DNA of 64,000 nt. Origin: Vibrio pomeroyi (GTDB lineage Bacteria; Pseudomonadota; Gammaproteobacteria; Enterobacterales; Vibrionaceae). Of this stretch, positions 9,020 to 17,490 are shown piece by piece. The position numbers and the translations under genes are program-made. The notes under the pieces were generated by a model. The model saw only the letters and a list, made by a program, of their open reading frames with translations, was not told the DNA's origin and ran no database searches. Positions within the stretch are counted from its first letter, which is position 1, and each line of letters opens with the position of its first letter. Where the stretch lies: NCBI GenBank assembly GCA_041879425.1, contig CP090855.1:1550001-1614000 (forward strand), read 5' to 3'.

Positions 9020-9916
9020 TTGAACCTAAGACAACTGGAAGTCTTTTACGCCATAATGCAGACCGGAACCGTATCTGGAGCCGCACGTAGCTTACATGTG
9101 TCCCAGCCTAATGTGACGCGCATTTTGGCGCACACCGAGCAGCAGTTGGGATTTGGTTTGTTCGAGCGTGTCAAAGGACGACTGGTGCCAACGATTGAAG
9201 CGAAAACCTTGCTACCAGAAGCCGAGAAGGTGTATCAGCAATTGGACCAATTTCGTTCTTTGACTAACAAAGTGAAGCAAGGGCATCAGCATTTACGTAT
9301 TGGTGCGCCGCCGATTCTAGCGACCAAATTGCTGACTCCAGTGATCGCCCAATTGTCTCGTGAGCAATATTCCAATAAACAAGAGCTCTCTTTTGAGTTG
9401 TTGACTGCTAATCGCGACGAACTGTGTGCTGGTTTATTGAAGCATGAGCTCGATATTGCTATCGCATTTGGAGACGAGGCACCGCCAGCAATATTGTCTG
9501 AAACGCTATTAACCGAATCACTCAAGGTTCTGGTTCCATCCCACACTGTTGATCAGTTACCGACAGAATTAATCCTTGATGACCTGATAAATTATTCGTT
9601 GCCAATCATTGGGCTTGATAGTCGTGACCCACTGGGTTTACTGCTCCATCAAAGCTTGATTGCGCGAGATGAGCATTATCATCATCCGATATCGGTACGT
9701 GGATACAGCGCTGCGGCGGAGCTGGTTAAGCACCAAGCAGGTTTTGCGATTGTTGACCCGTGGACAGCAGAGCAATACCAAAATGACGATTCAGTTTGTG
9801 TATTGCCACTGCAGCCAGCTATTCCATTTTCAGTATCGACTTTATGCGCTGAACACACGCCACAGTCGATTGCAGCTAAACAGTTCATTTCAGCACTACA
9901 GCACTCATGTTATTAG
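9020..9916 (+). CDS. dgcR: LysR-family regulator of the D-glutamate module (DgcR-like)
   Basis: A 298-residue LTTR with HTH at residues 1-60 (LRQLEVFYAIMQTGTVSGAA, then SQPNVTRILAHTEQQLG) and an effector domain behind it. It starts at a TTG with AAAGGA seven bases upstream. The next ATG would cut into the first HTH helix, so TTG is the better start. Its position directly before dgcN and dgcA, with a perfect LysR-type palindrome between, makes it the local activator. In marine bacteria DgcR is described as controlling dgcN-dgcA in response to D-glutamate; the assignment here is by context and family. Confidence 0.8.
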   Translation: MNLRQLEVFYAIMQTGTVSGAARSLHVSQPNVTRILAHTEQQLGFGLFERVKGRLVPTIEAKTLLPEAEKVYQQLDQFRSLTNKVKQGHQHLRIGAPPILATKLLTPVIAQLSREQYSNKQELSFELLTANRDELCAGLLKHELDIAIAFGDEAPPAILSETLLTESLKVLVPSHTVDQLPTELILDDLINYSLPIIGLDSRDPLGLLLHQSLIARDEHYHHPISVRGYSAAAELVKHQAGFAIVDPWTAEQYQNDDSVCVLPLQPAIPFSVSTLCAEHTPQSIAAKQFISALQHSCY

Positions 9917-9974
9917 CTAAGAGCCGTTCGCTCATAAGTTTACTGTCTCCGATTGCTACCCATAACATCAGCTA

Positions 9975-9995
9975 CCTATAACATCATGTTATAGG
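9975..9995. promoter_or_regulatory. LysR-type operator between dgcR and dgcN
   Basis: A perfect inverted repeat CCTATAAC-ATCAT-GTTATAGG contains the T-N11-A core expected of LTTR boxes. A second half site, ATAACATCA, sits about 16 bp upstream at 9962. The palindrome lies about 80-100 bp before the dgcN start, the right distance for an activator recognition site. Confidence 0.7.
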
Positions 9996-10077
9996 CTCGT
10001 GATAAATAGGCATTCGGCAGTGCTCAGCTTCTTAATTAAAGTAAATCCATACAAGGACTTATTAATTAGGAATGCTC

Positions 10078-11085
10078 ATGTCTATCGCTCAACTTTACCT
10101 TCTTTTTCTTGGGGATGTTACTGACCCTCTGGCCGCAAAAACCGCTCGCGGGATTCACCAATGGCGACCAGAAATCTGTCTCGGGCAATTACGTTTAACT
10201 AGCGATACCGTTTCACTAGGCTTAACCGACATGACCCTACAACAGGCACAAGCACAGGGTTCGAAGACGCTAGTGATTGGCACTGCAAACCCAGGCGGCG
10301 TTATTCCTGACTCATGGCAACCTACGATATTAGCCGCTGCAGAAATGGGATTTGAGATTGCATCCGGCATGCACCAGCGCTTGAACGAATTTTCACCGCT
10401 TGCTGACATGCAGCAGCGAGGATTGACTAAGCTTCATGATGTACGCCATTTTGATGGTGTCCTAAACGTTGGTACTGGCAAGCCTCGTCAAGGTAAACGC
10501 CTGCTCACGGTCGGAACCGATTGCTCGGTAGGAAAGATGTTTTCGGCGTTGGCGATTGAAAAATCGCTTAAAGAAGCGGGAACATCTGCTCAGTTTAAAG
10601 CGACAGGGCAGACAGGTATCTTGATTGAAGGCAGCGGTATTTCGATTGATGCTGTAGTTGCGGATTTCATTTCGGGAGCGGTTGAAGCGATCAGCCCTGA
10701 ATTTACCGACCACGAATGGGACATCATTGAAGGGCAAGGTTCTTTGTTCAATCCGTCTTTTGCTGGCGTAAGTTTGGGTTTGTTGCATGGCGCACAAGCT
10801 GACGCGTTGGTGTTATGTCATGAAGTAGGGCGAGCACATATTCGTAACCTTCCGCATGCCAAATTACCAACGATAGAACAGACGATTGATGCAAATTTAC
10901 AAGCCGCGCGATTAACAAATCCAGATGTGAAGCTAGTGGGTATCTGCCTGAACACATCGGCGATTAGCATTGAAGAGGCTGAGATATTGTGCCAAGAATG
11001 GACCACACTTTATCAAGTGCCAGTGACGGATCCTGTGCGATTTGGTGTACAACACATTACTGATCATTTGCGACATTCACTTTAA
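10078..11085 (+). CDS. dgcN: D-glutamate N-acetyltransferase DgcN (DUF1611 family)
   Basis: A 335-residue cytosolic protein of the DUF1611 family. The N-terminal domain (1-130) contains the conserved TANPGG segment. The C-terminal P-loop-like domain starts with LLTVGTDCSVGKMFSALA and includes KATGQTGILI and IIEGQGSLFNPSFAGVSLGL. DgcN acetylates D-glutamate to N-acetyl-D-glutamate, which DgcA then racemises. That pathway is established for marine bacteria, and the gene pair here is syntenic with it. Two ATGs are possible (10072, 10078); TTAGGA is only one base from the first but seven from the second, so I use 10078. dgcA follows after 57 bp. Confidence 0.85.
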   Translation: MSIAQLYLLFLGDVTDPLAAKTARGIHQWRPEICLGQLRLTSDTVSLGLTDMTLQQAQAQGSKTLVIGTANPGGVIPDSWQPTILAAAEMGFEIASGMHQRLNEFSPLADMQQRGLTKLHDVRHFDGVLNVGTGKPRQGKRLLTVGTDCSVGKMFSALAIEKSLKEAGTSAQFKATGQTGILIEGSGISIDAVVADFISGAVEAISPEFTDHEWDIIEGQGSLFNPSFAGVSLGLLHGAQADALVLCHEVGRAHIRNLPHAKLPTIEQTIDANLQAARLTNPDVKLVGICLNTSAISIEEAEILCQEWTTLYQVPVTDPVRFGVQHITDHLRHSL

Positions 11086-11142
11086 CGATTTCATCATTTC
11101 TACGCTTCCATTTGTTAAAGCGAACATCAACCGAGTGAAATT

Positions 11143-12129
11143 ATGAAGATTACTGCAGAACCTATTACTATCGCGATGCAAACGCCTTTTCGCATCTCCC
11201 GAGGCAGCCGAACAGAGTGTCATGTTGTTCGCGTTTACATTGAGCATAATGGTAAACAAGCTCAAGGCGAGTGCACGCCTTACCCGCGTTATGGTGAGTC
11301 ATCCGAGTCTGTGTTGGCGCAAATTCAACAAGCTTCGAGCTCTCTCGAAACGGCCTTTGAGCGTGGCATGACCGATCCTGAAGAGTTACGAGATCATCTT
11401 CAGTCTTCATTGACTGGAGGCGCTGCGCGTAATGCTATCGATTGTGCGCTTTGGGATTATCAAGCGCAGCAGAACGAGCAGACCTTTCCGAATAGCTTGT
11501 TCGAGTTACCTAAGCAGATTGTTACCGCAATGACAGTCTCGATTGGCACACCAGATGCGATGGCAACACAAGCTCGTGATTATGTGGCGAATGGTGCGAA
11601 ACTTCTAAAAGTGAAGCTTGATGGTGAGCAAGTGGTAGAGCGTGTACGCGCTGTCCGAGAAGCAGCTCCCGAAGTTAAAATTGTACTGGATGCCAATGAA
11701 GCGTGGACTGGGCTGAACCTTGAAGAGCTGTTCAATCAGCTGACTGAGTTTGATATCGCGATGATTGAGCAACCTTTACCACAACAGCATGATGCCTCGT
11801 TGGCACACATCAAGCATCCTATCCCACTGTGTGCTGATGAAAGCTGCCATACCACTTCTCAACTGTCTTCGTTGTTGGGTAAGTATGAAATGGTCAACAT
11901 CAAGCTTGATAAAACCGGTGGTTTGACAGAAGCATTAGCACTTGCCGAAGAAGCGAAAAGGCTTGGTTTTACCCTTATGTCGGGCTGTATGCTCGGTACT
12001 TCACTGGCCATGCGTGCAGCGCTGCCTATCGCTGTGCAATCAGAAATCGTCGACCTCGATGGTCCTGTATTACTTGGTCAAGACGTGTCGCCAGCACTGA
12101 CTTATCAAGATGGGATGATCATTCTTTAA
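11143..12129 (+). CDS. dgcA: N-acetyl-D-glutamate racemase DgcA (enolase superfamily)
   Basis: A 328-residue member of the dipeptide-epimerase/muconate-cycloisomerase group. Catalytic residues are visible: the Lys-x-Lys pair in LLKVKLDGE, then the three metal ligands Asp in VLDANEAW, Glu in IEQPL and Asp in CADESCH, and the second base Lys in NIKLDKTGG. The family was often annotated as L-Ala-D/L-Glu epimerase. Next to dgcN and dgcR the better reading is the N-acetyl-D/L-glutamate racemase of D-glutamate breakdown. GAG seven bases before the ATG supports the start. A strong terminator follows. Confidence 0.85.
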   Translation: MKITAEPITIAMQTPFRISRGSRTECHVVRVYIEHNGKQAQGECTPYPRYGESSESVLAQIQQASSSLETAFERGMTDPEELRDHLQSSLTGGAARNAIDCALWDYQAQQNEQTFPNSLFELPKQIVTAMTVSIGTPDAMATQARDYVANGAKLLKVKLDGEQVVERVRAVREAAPEVKIVLDANEAWTGLNLEELFNQLTEFDIAMIEQPLPQQHDASLAHIKHPIPLCADESCHTTSQLSSLLGKYEMVNIKLDKTGGLTEALALAEEAKRLGFTLMSGCMLGTSLAMRAALPIAVQSEIVDLDGPVLLGQDVSPALTYQDGMIIL

Positions 12130-12169
12130 CTCGTTGAGTCTCGACCATTAAATTGAAGTAATACTAATG

Positions 12170-12204
12170 AAATCGCATAGGTGAAAGCCTATGCGATTTT
12201 TTTA
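12170..12204 (+). terminator. Terminator of dgcN-dgcA
   Basis: The hairpin AAATCGCATAGG / CCTATGCGATTT is followed by a T run. The remaining spacer to the sensor kinase (to 12436) shows no other gene. Confidence 0.92.
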
Positions 12205-12436
12205 TTGATAGAGTAATCACGTTTCTGTCGGTGAAGTCACTTTCTTCTCTCTCAAAACAGACAGTCTGGGGTTTATAAAATAATTGTTATGGTGTTTTAT
12301 GTGAAATGTTAATGATTACTCTTATTTTCATAGTTTCACTAAAACTATTTGAAGTGGCTTTAAGTCAGGCTAACCACCTAACTGATTGAATCATTGACCT
12401 TTACTGTTGGTTTTTGATGAGAAGAGGGTAGGGCGA

Positions 12437-14401
12437 GTGAGTAGTCGTGTCTCAGAGATGATAGACAACAAGGACCGTTTTGAACGTCCATTTCCGATCA
12501 AGATTCCGCATCGTAAGTGGTTTGGCTGGAAAGGCATAGAGCTGCGTTTGGTGTTAGCGCTAGCCATGTTATCCATGACCACCATCTTCCTCTCAGTCGT
12601 TTCCAGTTTCACCTTTGATAACCTAAATCAACGCCTTGTTGAGCTCAAAGAGAGTGAAATCCCCGCTTTAGATAACGCAGCTCGCCTCAATGACATGGTG
12701 CGAGTGATTATCACCACCTCATCACAACTTAGTGATGCGGAATCCAATTTAGAGCGTAAACAAGCGATGCTCAAAATTGAAGACGCTATTTCAGTCATGA
12801 ATAGCGTTATGGTGCAATTCCCGGATTATCACTCCTATTTTAAAGATCTTATTGCTCAAGTTAACAATAGCCTCAGTCTGTTGTACCAAAGTGAGATTGA
12901 ATCTGAACAGCTCAACCAAGAACTTCGTAATCTACTCGAAGGCTTTTACCCCTTATTGCAGCAAGCCAGTGATTCACTCGATAGCTTGCCTAATTCAGCC
13001 AAAGAGCAGGTTCAATACACGCAATTAAAGTCTCTGCTGTACTACCAATTAGGCTTGGTAGAAAAACTGTATAACGACTCGAGCTTTAATGAGCTGGATT
13101 ACACCAGCTTACGACTCGAGCAGGTTGGAGAAGAGTGGTGGCAGCTTTGGGTAAGTGGCGATCTAAGAAGTGAATTTCCAACACTAGACCATCAGCTCAC
13201 CGTAATTTACAACCTGGCCTCAAGTGATAGCAGCTTGTATGGGCTGAAAAACAAAGCGCTCGACCATCTCTATCAAGAGCAGTATTTCTTACAAAACAGC
13301 CGTGAGCATTTGAATCAGTTAACAGTGCAAATCGAACGTAATACCAGCCAAGTGAACCGCAATATTGATCAGTCGATTCAGCAGGCGCAACACTCTTTGC
13401 AATCGAACCAACGTTTATCACTTTTCCTTTCACTGTTCAGTGTGTTAGCTGCCGCGGCTATCTCATGGTTCTATGTGCGCAAGAGTATTTTAGAACGGCT
13501 ATTACAGCTTAAAGACAACATGTTCGCGATCTCGACTGGCCACTTAGATACCGAAGTCGCGATTCGTGGCAAAGATGAAGTGACGCAAATGGCGAAGTAC
13601 CTAAAGGTATTTCAAACGACAGCCAAAGTCGTCAAGCAAACCAACCGCAAATTGGAGGCAGAGGTGGAAGAACGTACCTTAGCCGAGGCCAAGCTGCGTG
13701 TTACTCAGGATGAGCTCGTTCAAGCTGGAAAACTGGCCGCGTTGGGGCAGTTAAGTGTCGGCATTACTCACGAGATCAATCAACCTCTGACCGCAGTAAA
13801 CAGTCACGTTCGAAGCGCGCAACTGTGGTTAGGTAAACAAAGGCCAGATAGGGCAGAAGAGAATCTGAAAAAGATCGAGATCCTATTAGATAAAGTGGCT
13901 GCGATTACACGTCACTTGAAGGCATTTTCGCGCAAGAGCGATGGCAAAATTGATAATGTCGAGCTTGATAAGGTGATTGGTGATGCGATCGATCTCTTTG
14001 AAACTAGACAGAGTAGGGTGTTGATTCATTATTCCCCACAAAGCGATCAAATGGTGCGAGCCAACAGTATTCGCTTAGAGCAGGTGCTGGTGAACTTGAT
14101 CAGCAATGCGTTGGATGCCGTTGAACACAGGGAGCTGCCTCAGCTCAACATCTCCACTCAAGAACACCAGAACACCATTCAGATATCAGTTAAAGACAAT
14201 GGATTAGGGATACCCGAAGAGGACATTCCTTATCTGTTTGACCCGTTTTATACCCGCAAGACCACAGGCAAAGGGCTCGGACTCGGTTTGTCTATCGCAT
14301 ACAACATAATTAAAGACTTTGGCGGCTCGATTCACGTCGAATCGGTTGAACACCAAGGCACCACTTTTATCGTCACTCTACCAAAAGGCACAGACTCATG
14401 A
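12437..14401 (+). CDS. Sensor histidine kinase of the NtrC-class pair (DctB-like output)
   Basis: About 654 residues. TM1 is at about 40-62. A long helical periplasmic domain (about 63-325), of TorS/NIT-like bundle character and not a Cache fold, senses an unknown signal. TM2 (SLFLSLFSVLAAAAISWFYV) leads to HAMP. The dimerisation helix carries phospho-accepting His in GITHEINQPLTAV, followed by the ATPase domain with N box LVNLISNALDAVE, DNGLGI, and the GKGLGLGLSIAYNI lid. No ATG fits well; the GTG at 12437 has GAGGG upstream, with ATG 12458 as an alternative. It overlaps the response regulator by four bases. Downstream genes suggest it senses a phosphodiester or phosphonate-related signal, which is inference. 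Confidence 0.88.
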   Translation: MSSRVSEMIDNKDRFERPFPIKIPHRKWFGWKGIELRLVLALAMLSMTTIFLSVVSSFTFDNLNQRLVELKESEIPALDNAARLNDMVRVIITTSSQLSDAESNLERKQAMLKIEDAISVMNSVMVQFPDYHSYFKDLIAQVNNSLSLLYQSEIESEQLNQELRNLLEGFYPLLQQASDSLDSLPNSAKEQVQYTQLKSLLYYQLGLVEKLYNDSSFNELDYTSLRLEQVGEEWWQLWVSGDLRSEFPTLDHQLTVIYNLASSDSSLYGLKNKALDHLYQEQYFLQNSREHLNQLTVQIERNTSQVNRNIDQSIQQAQHSLQSNQRLSLFLSLFSVLAAAAISWFYVRKSILERLLQLKDNMFAISTGHLDTEVAIRGKDEVTQMAKYLKVFQTTAKVVKQTNRKLEAEVEERTLAEAKLRVTQDELVQAGKLAALGQLSVGITHEINQPLTAVNSHVRSAQLWLGKQRPDRAEENLKKIEILLDKVAAITRHLKAFSRKSDGKIDNVELDKVIGDAIDLFETRQSRVLIHYSPQSDQMVRANSIRLEQVLVNLISNALDAVEHRELPQLNISTQEHQNTIQISVKDNGLGIPEEDIPYLFDPFYTRKTTGKGLGLGLSIAYNIIKDFGGSIHVESVEHQGTTFIVTLPKGTDS

Positions 14402-15750
14402 CTTCAGAAAAACACATAGTTCTTATCGACGATGAAACAGACGTCGTTGAAGCCGTGAGCGAAATGTTGGAGCTCGAGGGTTTTCGTGTCACTAGCTTTA
14501 CCGACCCAAACCTTGGTCTAAAGTCCCTGAACGCAAACAGTCAGTCGGTGGTGTTGTGTGATGTTCGGATGCCACAAGTGGATGGGCTTACGTTGTTGAG
14601 TTCAATCCAACATCGCGCAGCCAATGTTCCGGTGTTACTGATGAGCGGGCATGGTGATATTCCGATGGCGATAGAGGCGATGAAGTTGGGTGCGTTCGAC
14701 TTTCTAGAAAAGCCACTCAATGCCAGTGAGTTGGTAGAAAAACTCGATTTGGCGTTGGCACAATGTCAGCACAGTAGCCCTGCAACGTTAGACGACGATC
14801 AGGATACAGAACTACCGATTGAATCTGTGGTTATCGGGCAATCCCAAGCGATGGACACCATACGTAAGCAAGTGCTTGCGCTCTCTCATACTGGCGTCGA
14901 CACCATCATTAACGGTGAGACAGGCACTGGCAAAGAGGTGATTGCTCGCGCCTTGCATCAATTTAGTCGTCGTAAGGCAAAGCCGTTTGTCGCAATAAAC
15001 TGTGGTGGCATGACAGAGAGCATTATTGAGAGTGAGCTGTTTGGTCATGAAGCGGGCTCGTTTACCAGTGCCAATAAGAAACGCATCGGAAAAATAGAAC
15101 AAGCCAATGGCGGCACTCTGTTTCTTGATGAAATTGAAAGCATGCCGATTGCAGTGCAGATTAAGTTGCTACGCGTGATTCAAGAACGAGTGATCGAGCG
15201 TGTTGGCGGTAATGAATTGATACCTGTCGATATAGTGGTGGTTGCCGCGAGTAAAGTTGACCTCGCAAGCCTCAGTGAATCTGGTGAATTCAGAGCCGAC
15301 CTCTTCTATCGCTTAAATATCGCCAGCTTAAACCTTCCAGCACTGCGCCAACGCAAAGAGGACATTCAGGTGTTGTTCCGCCACTTTGTAATTCAAGCGA
15401 GCCAAAAGTACAAGACGCGTCCTTCGACGATTTATCCCGAACAGATACAGCAGTTGTGCCGACATGAATGGCCTGGAAACGTGCGTGAGTTACGTAATGT
15501 TGCCGATCGATTTGTACTCGGTATTGTCGGCGATGGCTTTGATCTTCAATCACCCATTTGTGAATCAACCGGGGAAGACTTCGCCTTTGAAAAGCAGATG
15601 GAGCAGTACGAGAGAAATGTATTAACCGAAGCCTTGATAGAGAGCGCAGGGAATATCAATGAGGTCTCGAGTAAGCTTAATCTGCCCCGCAAAACGCTTT
15701 ATCGAAAAATGAAGAAACACCAGTTGGACAAAGAGAGTTTTAAAGCTTAG
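14398..15750 (+). CDS. Sigma54-dependent response regulator, NtrC/DctD class
   Basis: A 450-residue three-domain activator. The receiver is at 1-120, with the phosphorylated Asp in VVLCDVRMP and Lys in FLEKPL. The AAA+ domain (about 140-380) has Walker A GETGTGKEV, Walker B GGTLFLDEIES and the FRADLFYRLN sensor segment. The C-terminal Fis-type HTH ends with LPRKTLYRKMKKHQL. The sigma54-contacting loop, normally GAFTGA, is GSFTSA here at residues 220-225. Its start overlaps the kinase stop (ATGA). Two perfect -24/-12 promoters, before the GDPD gene and before the binding-protein gene, are its likely targets. Confidence 0.92.
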   Translation: MTSEKHIVLIDDETDVVEAVSEMLELEGFRVTSFTDPNLGLKSLNANSQSVVLCDVRMPQVDGLTLLSSIQHRAANVPVLLMSGHGDIPMAIEAMKLGAFDFLEKPLNASELVEKLDLALAQCQHSSPATLDDDQDTELPIESVVIGQSQAMDTIRKQVLALSHTGVDTIINGETGTGKEVIARALHQFSRRKAKPFVAINCGGMTESIIESELFGHEAGSFTSANKKRIGKIEQANGGTLFLDEIESMPIAVQIKLLRVIQERVIERVGGNELIPVDIVVVAASKVDLASLSESGEFRADLFYRLNIASLNLPALRQRKEDIQVLFRHFVIQASQKYKTRPSTIYPEQIQQLCRHEWPGNVRELRNVADRFVLGIVGDGFDLQSPICESTGEDFAFEKQMEQYERNVLTEALIESAGNINEVSSKLNLPRKTLYRKMKKHQLDKESFKA

Positions 15751-15821
15751 CCCGCTAAGTTGGTTATCAAATAGCAAACCTGAACCAGAAGACAAAGCAG
15801 AAGACAAAAGCACAAGACAAC

Positions 15822-15851
15822 AATGACCCATTTATCATTCAGTCGAATGAT
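15822..15851. promoter_or_regulatory. Candidate upstream activator site for the GDPD promoter
   Basis: AATGACCCA (15822) is followed by a perfect inverted repeat ATCATTC-AGTC-GAATGAT (15834-15851), 40-70 bp upstream of the -24 element. AATGACCCA recurs in the spacer before the binding-protein gene at 17328, and as AATGACTCA at 17362. That recurrence suggests a shared binding motif of the NtrC-class regulator. Confidence 0.5.
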
Positions 15852-15890
15852 TAACTGTTTCAAGTGATTGTAATAAAAGAATTTTAACAT

Positions 15891-15909
15891 TTGGCACAAA
15901 GCGTGCAAT
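15891..15909 (+). promoter_or_regulatory. Sigma54 promoter of the GDPD gene
   Basis: TTGGCACAAAGCGTGCAAT has GG and GC exactly ten bases apart and TGGCAC at -24. The -12 element is GTGCA instead of TTGCA. It lies 106 bp before the start codon. Confidence 0.85.
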
Positions 15910-16014
15910 CCCTACATTGTGGCATCAGCCCACATGAGGTCATCTCACAGAAAGTAGAAATGACCGGATTAAGGAAATTAGAAAAATAATTGCTTGTTGC
16001 AAGGAGATACAAAC

Positions 16015-17235
16015 ATGAAGCAAATACTGAAAGGTTCGATTGCTCTGATACTCGGCGTTAGCTCAATGACCGCATGGGCGGCGACAGAGTCAGCAAACCT
16101 AGGACCTCGTCCCCTCTTTTTAGTCAACAATATGGACGAGAGCCCTTTGAAAACCAAGCTGCTGAGTTGTAGCGAAGGGCCTTTTCACCGTAGCGATTTT
16201 TCTATTGGGCATCGTGGAGCTGCAATGCAGTTTCCGGAGCACACAAAAGAATCTTACTTAGCGGCGATTCAAATGGGAGCCGGTGTCGTAGAGTGTGATG
16301 TGACCTTCACTAAAGATAAGGAATTGGTGTGTCGACATTCTCAAAGTGACCTGCATACCACAACTGATGTGTTGGCTCACCCAGAGCTTGCTAAGAAGTG
16401 TTCGGTTCCATTTAAACCTGCGAACTTAGCGACAGGTGAAGATGCTCAGGTTGAGTGTCGTACTTCCGATTTTACGCTAGCGGAGTTTAAGACGTTAAAA
16501 GGCAAAATGGACGGGGCGAACCCGAAAGCCACCACAGTTGAAGAGTACATGAACGGCACTCCGGGTTGGAGAACTGATCTTTACAGCCAGAGTGGAACGT
16601 TGATGACACACGCAGAAAGTGCGGCACTGTTTAAAGAGCATGGTGTAAAAGTGACACCTGAATTGAAATCGGCAGCGGTTATAATGCCTTTCAATGGCTT
16701 CAGCCAAGAGATGTACGCGCAAAAGCTGGTGGATGAACTAAAAGAAGCGGGCTTTGCACCTTCAGAGACTTACTTGCAATCGTTCAACTTGGATGATGTG
16801 AAGTACTGGATTAAATCAGCACCAAAATTCGGCAAACAAGCCGTGTATCTTGATGACCGTGTTTACGAGCAAGCGGACTTTGTCGCGTCTGTTGAGAACA
16901 TGAAAGAGCTGCACGATGTGGGTGTAAACATTATAGCGCCACCTCTGTTTGCGTTGGTTGATTTAGATGAGAACAACGAAATGGTTGCGTCTAATTACGC
17001 CAAGCTCGCCAAAGGTGCAGACCTCGACATCATCGCATGGACTCTGGAGCGTTCAGGCCCATTAGCGCAAGGTGGTGGTTGGTACTACAAGAGCGTAAAA
17101 GATGGCATCAACAATGATGGTGACATGATGAAAATGCTCGATGTGTTGGCACAAGATGTTGGCGTGATGGGCGTATTCAGTGACTGGCCAGCAACGGTAA
17201 CTTACTACGCAAACTGCATGGACAGCGACGCCTAA
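16015..17235 (+). CDS. Exported glycerophosphodiester phosphodiesterase
   Basis: A 406-residue protein with a signal peptide (MKQILKGSIALILGVSSMTAWA). The GDPD TIM-barrel shows the catalytic HRG in IGHRGAAMQFPEHT, the metal-binding Glu-x-Asp in VVECDVTF, and His in CRHSQ. The C-terminal half ends with an IIAWTLE strand and a final FSDWPAT loop, both typical of the family. It hydrolyses glycerophosphodiesters (such as glycerophosphoethanolamine or -choline) to glycerol-3-phosphate plus alcohol, in the periplasm. It is longer than E. coli GlpQ (about 358). AAGGAG eight bases upstream fixes the ATG. It is transcribed from its own sigma54 promoter and shares that control with the ABC importer that follows. 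Confidence 0.88.
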   Translation: MKQILKGSIALILGVSSMTAWAATESANLGPRPLFLVNNMDESPLKTKLLSCSEGPFHRSDFSIGHRGAAMQFPEHTKESYLAAIQMGAGVVECDVTFTKDKELVCRHSQSDLHTTTDVLAHPELAKKCSVPFKPANLATGEDAQVECRTSDFTLAEFKTLKGKMDGANPKATTVEEYMNGTPGWRTDLYSQSGTLMTHAESAALFKEHGVKVTPELKSAAVIMPFNGFSQEMYAQKLVDELKEAGFAPSETYLQSFNLDDVKYWIKSAPKFGKQAVYLDDRVYEQADFVASVENMKELHDVGVNIIAPPLFALVDLDENNEMVASNYAKLAKGADLDIIAWTLERSGPLAQGGGWYYKSVKDGINNDGDMMKMLDVLAQDVGVMGVFSDWPATVTYYANCMDSDA

Positions 17236-17280
17236 GTTATCTGGATTATTGAAGAATAATAAGAGAAAAAGCAGTGAACC

Positions 17281-17305
17281 AAAGGGCCTTCGGGCTCTTT
17301 TTTTA
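17281..17305 (+). terminator. Terminator after the GDPD gene
   Basis: AAAGGGCC-TTCG-GGCTCTTT with a UUCG tetraloop and following T run. It insulates the GDPD transcript from the next sigma54 unit. Confidence 0.85.
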
Positions 17306-17319
17306 CCATCAAAATCGAT

Positions 17320-17392
17320 GGGACATAAATGACCCAAATGCAAGCTTTTGGGTTGGACATGAATGACTCAAAATAGATTGTTGGATTTGAGT
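17320..17392. promoter_or_regulatory. Candidate activator sites before the binding-protein gene
   Basis: Two direct repeats, GGACATAAATGACCCAAA (from 17321) and GGACATGAATGACTCAAA (from 17355), differ at only two positions. Each opens an inverted repeat: ACCCAAA-N8-TTTGGGT (17332-17353) and ACTCAAA-N13-TTTGAGT (17366-17392). They lie about 40-110 bp upstream of the -24 element, where NtrC-class activators bind. Confidence 0.6.
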
Positions 17393-17428
17393 TTTAATTT
17401 AAGTTGTTGAATTTAAATAAATAAAAAC

Positions 17429-17447
17429 ATGGCACAAAGGCTGCAAT
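17429..17447 (+). promoter_or_regulatory. Sigma54 promoter of the phnD-like operon
   Basis: ATGGCACAAAGGCTGCAAT has GG and GC ten bases apart. It is nearly identical to the promoter at 15891 (TGGCACAAAG shared) and lies 44 bp before the ATG. Confidence 0.87.
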
Positions 17448-17490
17448 GGTGAAGGTGACTTTCAACAATAAGTAAAAGTAAGGTTTGAAT

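Noticed and set aside
11143..12129. L-Ala-D/L-Glu dipeptide epimerase as the label for the enolase-superfamily gene
   Set aside because: Family motifs cannot separate the two, but adjacency to dgcN and dgcR favours the N-acetyl-glutamate racemase.
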